A DNA stretch of 64,000 bases, taken from Gammaproteobacteria bacterium. GTDB lineage: Bacteria; Pseudomonadota; Gammaproteobacteria; Chromatiales; Chromatiaceae. The notes beneath the pieces were generated by a model. The model did no database searches and had not been told where the DNA came from. It worked only from the letters and a program-made list of their open reading frames with translations. Both the position numbers and the translations under genes were made by a program. Below, one piece after another: positions 58,375 to 64,000 of this stretch; within the stretch, counting starts at the first letter, position 1, and the number at the start of each line of letters is the position of its first letter. The stretch covers positions 30,117 through 94,116 of the forward strand of contig RZZN01000006.1 of the NCBI GenBank assembly GCA_009929855.1, written 5' to 3'.

Positions 58375-60243
58375 TCAATAAAAGGGAAATAGCCAGGGCA
58401 CCAACACCAAAGAGACGCTCATCACGATCAGGACGAACGGCAGCCCAATGCGCAGGTAGTCTGCAAAGCGGTAGTTTCCCGCAGTCGCGACCATGGCGTT
58501 CGGCGGCGCGATGGGTGTCATGAAGGCCGAAGACGCCGCCAGCGCGACCATGATCGCAAAGGGATAAGGCGAGGCGCCAAGCTCCGCGGCCAGGGCCAAG
58601 GCCACCGGGATCACGAGGACCGCGTTGGCGGCAGCGACCACGAACAGACCGATCAAGACCGTGACCAGATAGAGCGTGGCCAGGATGACGTAGGGCCCCG
58701 CCTCGCCGAGCAACGCGATGAGCGAGGTCGCGGCAAGGTCGATCCCGCCCGTGCGCTCGAGCGCGATGCCGAAGGGCAGCATGCCCGCGATGAGCACCAG
58801 GGTGCGCAGGCTGATGGCGCGATAGGCGCTGTCGAGATCGATGACGCGAAACAGGCCCATGAGCAGGCAGCCGATGAGCGCGGCCTGCACGGCCGGCATC
58901 AGATCGAGCACCATGAGGCCCACGGTGACGGTCAGTGCCAACAGGGCATAGGGGGCCTGTTTGGCCGCCGGCAGCACCTCGTCGAATTCCTTCGGCAGGT
59001 TGAGGGCGATCAGGTCGCGCCGGTCGCCGCGCAGCTGGCTGATCGCCTTCCAGGGACCGACCAGCAGCAGCGTATCGCCCGGCCGCAGGCGGTCTTCGCG
59101 CAGTTGCTCGGGGGTATGGGCAGTCTGGCCCCGACGCAGCCCAATGACGCTGAGATCGAGCGCACTGAGCCGGCGCAGCTCAGCGAGCGTCTTGCCCAGC
59201 AGGCGCGACTCGGCGGGTACCATCACCTCGGCCATACCGACCTCCTGGGCCCGATCGGTGAAGTAGGCGCCCGAGAGCGGCAGGGGCTCGAGTCCCAGCG
59301 CCTGACACTGGGCAGTGGGCTCGGCGATCCGGGTCGGGCTGTCGATGAGCAGGATGTCGCCGGCGGCGATCTCGATCGCGGGATCGGGGCCGATCACAGC
59401 AGCGCGCAAGGACCGCTGGCGCTCGATGGCCAGCACGACGGGCTGAGGAGCCGGTTCCAGCCCGACGTCCAGCCCGAGCCGGCACTGGAGCTGGCTCAGG
59501 GGCTGACCCGTGAGCGGTGAACCCGGGCGCACGCGCACCCGCAGCTCTCGATCCGCAAGCCCATAGGCATCGACCCAATCCCTGAGACTGGCCTGCTTGT
59601 CCGAGGCTTGACCGCTCGCACCGCCAGCCGCGCGGTCATCCTGCAGCCAGCGGCGCGCGAACATCATGTAGGCGACGCCGAGCAGCAGGATGGGCAGGCC
59701 GATGGGCGTAAGGGTGAAGAAGTGCATGCCCTCGGTGCCGGTGCGCACAAGCTCGTAGTTCACGATCAGATTCGGCGCCGCCGCGACCAAGCTCAGCATA
59801 CCGCTGATCAGGGCGGCAAAGGACAGCGGCATCAGGACCTGCGACGGTGCCAGACCGGTGCTCTGAGCAATCCGCAGCGCCACCGGAATGAAGATGGCGA
59901 CGACGCCCGTGGAGTACATGACCGAGCCCAGCGCGCCCACCATGAGCATGAGCATGGCCAACAGCCGCGTCTCGCTCTTGCCGCCGCGCGTCACCAGCCA
60001 GTCGCCGAGCCCCTTGGCGATACCGGTGCGCGCGAGTCCCTCGCCGATCACGAACATGGCCGCGATCAGGACGATGTTCGGGTTGCTGAGGCCGGCAAGG
60101 GCCTCGCGCATCTCGATGACGCCGGTCAAGGGAAGCGCGACCATCATCAGGAGCCCGACGACGTCGGCACGGGGCCGCCCGAGACTGAACATGACGACGG
60201 CGCCGAGGAGCAGCCCGAGCACCAGGATGAGATCAAGGCTCAT
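58375..60243 (-). CDS. SLC13/DASS-type transporter with two RCK_C domains
   Basis: A 622-residue membrane protein. ATG at 60243 (MSLDLILVLG) has GGGGAAGG upstream. About six N-terminal helices (including GLSNPNIVLIAAMFVIGEGL), then two soluble TrkA_C/RCK_C domains (about 215-390: DRELRVRVRPGSPLTGQPLSQL and VGMAEVMVPAESRLLGKTLAEL), then the second transport half with PIAPPNAMVATAGNY. This architecture is seen in predicted anion (sulfate, dicarboxylate) transporters. It follows the CoA-transferase genes by 69 bp on the same strand. Confidence 0.88.
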   Translation of the reverse strand: MSLDLILVLGLLLGAVVMFSLGRPRADVVGLLMMVALPLTGVIEMREALAGLSNPNIVLIAAMFVIGEGLARTGIAKGLGDWLVTRGGKSETRLLAMLMLMVGALGSVMYSTGVVAIFIPVALRIAQSTGLAPSQVLMPLSFAALISGMLSLVAAAPNLIVNYELVRTGTEGMHFFTLTPIGLPILLLGVAYMMFARRWLQDDRAAGGASGQASDKQASLRDWVDAYGLADRELRVRVRPGSPLTGQPLSQLQCRLGLDVGLEPAPQPVVLAIERQRSLRAAVIGPDPAIEIAAGDILLIDSPTRIAEPTAQCQALGLEPLPLSGAYFTDRAQEVGMAEVMVPAESRLLGKTLAELRRLSALDLSVIGLRRGQTAHTPEQLREDRLRPGDTLLLVGPWKAISQLRGDRRDLIALNLPKEFDEVLPAAKQAPYALLALTVTVGLMVLDLMPAVQAALIGCLLMGLFRVIDLDSAYRAISLRTLVLIAGMLPFGIALERTGGIDLAATSLIALLGEAGPYVILATLYLVTVLIGLFVVAAANAVLVIPVALALAAELGASPYPFAIMVALAASSAFMTPIAPPNAMVATAGNYRFADYLRIGLPFVLIVMSVSLVLVPWLFPFY

Positions 60244-60311
60244 CTGACCTTCCCCGAGCACTGCGGCAACGCAGATGCAGGCGCACAGCAGGAGGCGTCC
60301 ATACGCCTCAT

Positions 60312-60962
60312 CTAGACCGGCATGCTGGGCACATGTTCTGGCACCTCGAGCGCCGCCTCAGTCGCGGCCAGCACCGCATCGACACTCACGCCGGGCGCGA
60401 CCTCTTGCAGACGCAGACGGCCCGCGACGACAGCGATGACGGCCATCTCGGTGACGATGAGATCGACCGGCCTCAACGAGGTCAAGGGCAGGCTGCACTT
60501 GGACACGATCTTGGGCTTGCCCTTGGCCGTGTGCTGCATGGCAACCACCACCTGCTTGGCACCCGTGACCAGGTCCATGGCCCCACCCATGCCCGGCACC
60601 AGCTTGCCCGGAATCATCCAGTTGGACAGATGCCCGCCGCCGTCGACCTGCAGGCCACCCAGGACGGTCATGTCGACATGACCGCCCCGCATCAGACCAA
60701 AGGAGAAGGCGCTATCGAAGGTGCAGGCCCCGGGCAGCGCTGACACCGCCTGCCCGCCGGCATCGGTGAGTTTCGGATGCGCAAAGCCCGGCTCGGGGAC
60801 GGGGCCCGTGCCGATCAGCCCGTTCTCGGATTGAAAGAAGACGTCGATCCCCGCAGGCACATGATTGGCGACCAGGGTCGGGATACCGATGCCCAAATTC
60901 ACGAGCATGCCAGGTTGCAGCTCGAGGGCAACGCGCTTGGCGATGAGGGTTTGTGGATTCAT
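60312..60962 (-). CDS. scoB: CoA-transferase subunit B (3-oxoacid/acetate type)
   Basis: Beta subunit of a family I CoA-transferase. It has 216 residues. The catalytic Glu is in FFQSENGLIGTGP, LVNLGIGIPTLVANHVP precedes it, and CSLPLTSLRPVDLIVTEMAV follows. It pairs with the A subunit 33 bp upstream. Substrate (acetoacetate, acetate or succinate) is not decided by sequence. Confidence 0.9.
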   Translation of the reverse strand: MNPQTLIAKRVALELQPGMLVNLGIGIPTLVANHVPAGIDVFFQSENGLIGTGPVPEPGFAHPKLTDAGGQAVSALPGACTFDSAFSFGLMRGGHVDMTVLGGLQVDGGGHLSNWMIPGKLVPGMGGAMDLVTGAKQVVVAMQHTAKGKPKIVSKCSLPLTSLRPVDLIVTEMAVIAVVAGRLRLQEVAPGVSVDAVLAATEAALEVPEHVPSMPV

Positions 60963-60995
60963 TGGTACACGTGGAATTCGGGGATGCAGGCCGCT

Positions 60996-61643
60996 TCAAT
61001 GATTCGCGACGATGTGGTCGACCACCGCGGCGGGCGTCATGACATCGTCGGGCGAGATCACGCCCACCGGGACGATGTGATCGGCCGTGGCCATGACCCT
61101 GCTGCCGGCCATGGCGACGATGGGATTGAAATTGCGCGCCGTCAGCAGGTAGCGCAGGTTGCCGCTGTAGTCGGCGAACATGGCGTGCACCAGGGCAAAG
61201 TCGGCTGTCAGTGCCGTCTCCAACAGATAGTCCTTGCCATCGACCTCGATCCGACGCTTGCCCTCCTCGGCCAGGGTGCCGAGGCCAGTTGGCGTCAGCA
61301 CGCCGCCAAGCCCGAAGCCACCGCAGCGGATACGCTCCACCAGGCTGCCTTGAGGCACCAGCTCCACCTCCAGCGAGCCCGCATGCATCTGCTGCTGCGT
61401 CTCCGGGTTCAAGCCGATGTGACTCGTGATGACCTTGCGCACGCATCGGGCAGAGATGAGCTTGCCGACGCCCATACCAGGCCGGGCCGTGTCGTTCGTG
61501 ATGAGGGTCAGATCGCGTCTGCCCTGACGCACGAGCTCGTCGCAAAGGCGCTCCGGGGTGCCAACGCCGACGAAGCCACCGACGACGAGGCTCGCCCCGT
61601 CCGGGATGGCGGCGACCGCGTCTTCTAGCGATATGCGTTTCAT
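60996..61643 (-). CDS. scoA: CoA-transferase subunit A
   Basis: Alpha subunit of the same enzyme; start at 61643 (MKRISLEDAVAAIPDG) with GGAGG 8 nt upstream, 215 residues. The glycine-rich VVGGFVGVGTPERL loop, DLTLITNDTA and FGLGGVLTPTGLGT are family marks. It lies 20 bp after the phosphotransacetylase gene, so CoA transfer and acyl-phosphate formation are likely coupled. Confidence 0.9.
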   Translation of the reverse strand: MKRISLEDAVAAIPDGASLVVGGFVGVGTPERLCDELVRQGRRDLTLITNDTARPGMGVGKLISARCVRKVITSHIGLNPETQQQMHAGSLEVELVPQGSLVERIRCGGFGLGGVLTPTGLGTLAEEGKRRIEVDGKDYLLETALTADFALVHAMFADYSGNLRYLLTARNFNPIVAMAGSRVMATADHIVPVGVISPDDVMTPAAVVDHIVANH

Positions 61644-61663
61644 GCTGGAGACCTCCGCGAAGC

Positions 61664-62617
61664 TCAACCGCCCAATGCCGCACCCAGCGCCGCGGACGCC
61701 TTGCGCCGGTGCGCCACCAAGGCGGCGACGGCACAGGAGGCAAGCCGGCTCTGCACCGTATCGGCGCGGCTGGTGAGCACGATGGGGACCCTGGCGCCGA
61801 GGACGATGCCCGCTGAGTCCGCGCTCATGAGGAAGGCCAAGCTCTTCGCGAGCAGGTTGCCGGCCTCCAGGTCGGGGGTCACCAGGATGTCGGCCTCACC
61901 GGCGACGGGTCCGGCGATGCCCTTGATGCGCGCGGCCTCTGGGTCGATGGCGTTGTCGAGCGCGAGGGGGCCGTCGAGCAGTGCGCCGGTGATCTGGCCG
62001 CGATCGGCCATCTTGCAGAGGGCGGCGGCCTCGATGGTCGACTGCAGCTTGGGATTGACCTTCTCCATCGCCGAGAGGACGGCGACCTTGGGCGTCTGGA
62101 TCCCGAGGCAGCGGGCGAGGTCGATGGCGTTCTGCACGATATCGACCTTCTCCTCCAGGGTCGGGAAGATGTTGATGGCCGCATCCGTGATGATCAGTGG
62201 CTTGGCGTGCCCGGGCACGTCCATGACGAAGCAATGGCTCAGGCGCCGGCCCGTGCGCAGACCGGTGTCGCGCCGGACCACGGCCGCGAGCAGCTCATCG
62301 GTGCTGAGCGAGCCCTTCATGAGTGCCTCGGCGCGGCCTGCGCGCACCAGGGCCACCGCCGTCTCGGCCGAGGCCTGGCTATGCTCGGTGTCCGCGATCT
62401 CGTAGACCGAGAGGTCGAGGCCGGCCGACTCCGCTGCGGCGTGGATCTTCTCGCGCGGTCCGACCAGCAGCGGTGTCATGATGCCTGCCCGCGCGGCATC
62501 GACAGCCCCGACCAGCGCGGCGCTATTGCAGGGATGGGCCACAGCGGTGACCACCGGCGGGATGGCCGTGACGGCCGCGACCAAGCGCTCGAAATGGCTG
62601 CACTGTGCTGCGCTCAT
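61664..62617 (-). CDS. Phosphate acetyl/butyryltransferase
   Basis: Interconverts acyl-CoA and acyl-phosphate. It has 317 residues of the PTA_PTB family. Marks are ALMKGSLSTDELLAAV, LSHCFVMDVPGHAKPLIITDAAINIFP and VLSAMEKVNPKLQST. It lacks the N-terminal DRTGG region of long Pta and resembles the short or Ptb-like form. The start codon overlaps the stop of a truncated flavoprotein gene (ATGA). No acetate kinase gene follows; the CoA-transferase does. Confidence 0.9.
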   Translation of the reverse strand: MSAAQCSHFERLVAAVTAIPPVVTAVAHPCNSAALVGAVDAARAGIMTPLLVGPREKIHAAAESAGLDLSVYEIADTEHSQASAETAVALVRAGRAEALMKGSLSTDELLAAVVRRDTGLRTGRRLSHCFVMDVPGHAKPLIITDAAINIFPTLEEKVDIVQNAIDLARCLGIQTPKVAVLSAMEKVNPKLQSTIEAAALCKMADRGQITGALLDGPLALDNAIDPEAARIKGIAGPVAGEADILVTPDLEAGNLLAKSLAFLMSADSAGIVLGARVPIVLTSRADTVQSRLASCAVAALVAHRRKASAALGAALGG

Positions 62618-62868
62618 CCCAGTGCCTTGCTCAAGCCGATGCGCGTGACCTCATGCCCCAGGCGCAGGTCGAGGTTGCGCTCGGCCGACATGACCTGGAG
62701 GTCTTCCATGCGCTCGTCCAGCGGCAATGTGTCAGGCAGCCCGCAGGCACCATTCGAGACGTCCTGGGTCTTCTCCAGGACGATGATCTCGCTGTCGGGG
62801 TTTCTGCGTCGCACCTGACTTGCCGCGCTCATGCCGACGGCAACGGCACCGGTGATGATCAGTCTCAT
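62614..62868 (-). pseudogene. Truncated CoA-disulfide reductase-like flavoprotein
   Basis: An 84-residue ORF starting MRLIITGAVAVGMSAASQ that matches only the N terminus of the CoA-disulfide reductase/NADH oxidase family (normally 440-560 residues). The dinucleotide loop has lost Gly (expected GGVAAGMS), and SYGxCGLPY reads SNGACGLPD, keeping the active Cys. After RLGHEVTRIG it ends at a stop overlapping the phosphotransacetylase ATG. Likely a decayed fragment kept in the operon position. Confidence 0.7.
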
Positions 62869-63149
62869 AAGCTCGCTCGACTCCGCCCGTCTGGAACTTG
62901 CTCCGGTTGGTGGACCTGGGCGTCTGCCCGGGTTGTTGCTCTGGCCATCCACCCCAGGGTCTCATTGCTGGCAGCTGCATGCGCTTGCCAGCTCCTTTCC
63001 GCTTCACGCCTAGCCGCCCTGTTGCGAATCCGTCAGGGCGATCTTTTGCCCGGTCATTGGGACGGCAGCCATTGTGCCCGCTTTTCTGAGTGCCGTGAGC
63101 CTGCGACCGCCTCATTTTGGCTGAAGGCTGACTTTCTTGGTCGCAATGC

Positions 63150-63385
63150 TCAGTCGCCGCCAAAGGACTGACGCTGGGCCGCTGAGAATTGCGCCTTGAG
63201 CCACCGACAGAGGCTGAGGCCGTCGATGGACGGCATCTGCACGTCCAGCAGGATCAGATCGGGCCTCCCTTCGCGAGCGATCCGCAGACCATCCTCGCCG
63301 TTGAGTGCCACCAGAAGATCGAGGCCGCCATCGGCGAGGTCGGCTGCTCGTCGATGATCAAGAGTCGCGTGGGCGTTTCTGTCAT
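63150..63385 (-). pseudogene. Frameshifted response-regulator receiver remnant
   Basis: From ATG at 63385 one frame reads MTETPTRLLIIDEQP, a receiver start. About 50 bases on, the sense continues in another frame as LDLLVALNGEDGLRIAREGRPDLILLDVQMPSIDG with the phosphoacceptor Asp, and stops after WLKAQ. A small deletion or frameshift and loss of the C-terminal half explain this. Not functional as seen. Confidence 0.7.
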
Positions 63386-63790
63386 GGATGCGCAGGCTCC
63401 GATGGTCTTCACTGCCCGCATGTTGCGCGCCGGGCACGGGGCTTGGGGTCCAGATCGATCCGACGCTGGTCGGGTGGCAACAGGACCGAGGTCACGTGGA
63501 TCGTGCCCCCTGAGCGCGGCGGATGCAGAGCCTTGATTCGCGATTGTTGCTGGCGGCCCAGTATTTTTTTCTCCCTGCTCACTTCGCGATGAGCGGGGAA
63601 CCGATCATGAAGGTCGTTCAAGTACAGAGCGCAGTGCGACATGCTGCCCACGACACCCTGCGGGCCAAACAACCCGAAGACTCGCCCAACAGGCTTGCCT
63701 CACGCGCAAGGGCACAAGGGCCCGAGACCAAGACCGGTGCAGCGCCACTGGCACTGAACCGCCCCTCTTCCAGACACAACAGGAACCTCG
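63386..63790. other. Degraded region with histidine-kinase remnant
   Basis: No intact gene. On the minus strand at about 63409-63525 a short stretch SGGTIHVTSVLLPPDQRRIDLD resembles the strand just after the N-box of a histidine kinase, then ends in unrelated residues. It lies just upstream of the receiver remnant, as a kinase gene would. A dyad CCCTGCTCA / TGAGCGGGG (63571-63597) is preceded, not followed, by T's in the plus sense and is not a terminator. Confidence 0.4.
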
Positions 63791-64000
63791 ATGCTCTACC
63801 TGGACCTTCCGACCCCTGACGAGCTCCACGCGCTGGCCAACTATCGCAACGACCTCGTCGTCTCCATCGCGCTGCCCACCACTCCGGTGAGCCCGGAGAC
63901 CGATGCGGACCGCATCCAATTGAAGAATCTCGCCAAGGAGGCGCTCGATCAGATGGAGGCCGCCGACGCCGACAAGCGCCGCATCTGGCCCCTGATCGAA
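63791..64000 (+). CDS. baeRF-like protein, N-terminal part, cut by window edge
   Basis: Seventy codons are visible, starting MLYLDLPTPDELHALANYRND at an ATG with AGGA 6-7 nt upstream. Then SIALPTTPVSPETDADRIQLKN matches the N terminus of the bacterial archaeo-eukaryotic release-factor-like (baeRF) family, whose members often accompany stress or host-defence genes. The rest is outside the window, so the call is tentative. Confidence 0.6.
   Translation, partial: MLYLDLPTPDELHALANYRNDLVVSIALPTTPVSPETDADRIQLKNLAKEALDQMEAADADKRRIWPLIE

Noticed and set aside
63571-63597. Terminator hairpin near the right edge
   Set aside because: The T-run precedes the stem in the plus sense and becomes an A-run in the minus sense, so neither direction gives an intrinsic terminator.
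63607-63819. Possible small plus-strand gene (MKVVQVQSAVRH) before the baeRF-like gene
   Set aside because: It has a GGGGA-like site, but overlaps the better-supported next start out of frame and has a polar, disordered composition; too weak to list.

Overview
The window is about 64 kb of high-GC DNA (roughly 65%) from a gammaproteobacterium. The rimP-nusA-infB-rbfA-truB-rpsO-pnp block, a GlnRS-type glutaminyl-tRNA synthetase and the dapC-dapD-yffB-like-dapE run are typical of that class. A flavocytochrome-c-like sulfide dehydrogenase with several c-type cytochromes, and storage-carbon and acetate genes, point to a purple sulfur bacterium of the Chromatiaceae or a close sulfur oxidiser. That placement is inferred from gene content only. 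No rRNA, tRNA, CRISPR array, insertion sequence or prophage was recognised.

Layout. (1) 0-8 kb, minus strand: the translation/transcription operon rimP to pnp, with pnp cut by the window edge. Two terminator-like hairpins and a long inverted repeat lie upstream of rimP. (2) 8-13 kb, minus strand: a Pro/Ala-rich membrane-anchored protein, a methylthioinosine phosphorylase, a hemerythrin, overlapping hpt and nagZ, and an orphan DppC-type permease. (3) 13-18 kb, plus strand: ftsH, maf (YceF type) and a LysM lytic transglycosylase. (4) 18-25 kb: a PatZ-like acyl-CoA synthetase/acetyltransferase divergent from a histone-deacetylase-family protein, then glycogen phosphorylase preceded by a perfect 30-bp palindrome, then a lone PIN-domain protein. 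(5) 25.8-30.7 kb: a CbrA-like transporter-kinase cluster (small membrane protein, symporter/kinase fusion, receiver, CBS-DUF294 protein). (6) 30.8-43 kb: dusA, an EamA transporter, a kinase/ATPase fusion, a DUF2892 protein, rimO, the succinylase-branch lysine genes, two methyltransferases and a polytopic GT-C-like protein. (7) 43-52 kb: an XRE regulator behind a G-quadruplex-forming run, the glnS-DinB-uracil glycosylase operon, an unrecognised 333-residue protein, small membrane and DUF genes, pgl, a coiled-coil response regulator and photolyase.

The most unusual part is 52.4-58.3 kb. Two mutually related polytopic membrane proteins, the first with a C-terminal c-heme domain and reminiscent of the cytochrome bd superfamily, are followed with almost no gaps by a monoheme cytochrome c, an FccB-like flavoprotein and a diheme cytochrome c. 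A Crp/Fnr regulator gene follows. This reads as a self-contained electron-transfer module that could link sulfide (or another sulfur donor) oxidation to a membrane complex. The FccB homologue has Pro where the classical protein has the FAD-linking Cys but keeps both redox cysteines.

The right end (58.4-64 kb) holds a SLC13-type transporter with RCK_C domains, a two-subunit CoA-transferase and a phosphotransacetylase. The phosphotransacetylase start overlaps the end of a truncated CoA-disulfide-reductase-like gene. Remnants of a broken two-component system follow, and a partial baeRF-like gene runs off the edge. These remnants mark the right end as a decaying or rearranged zone.
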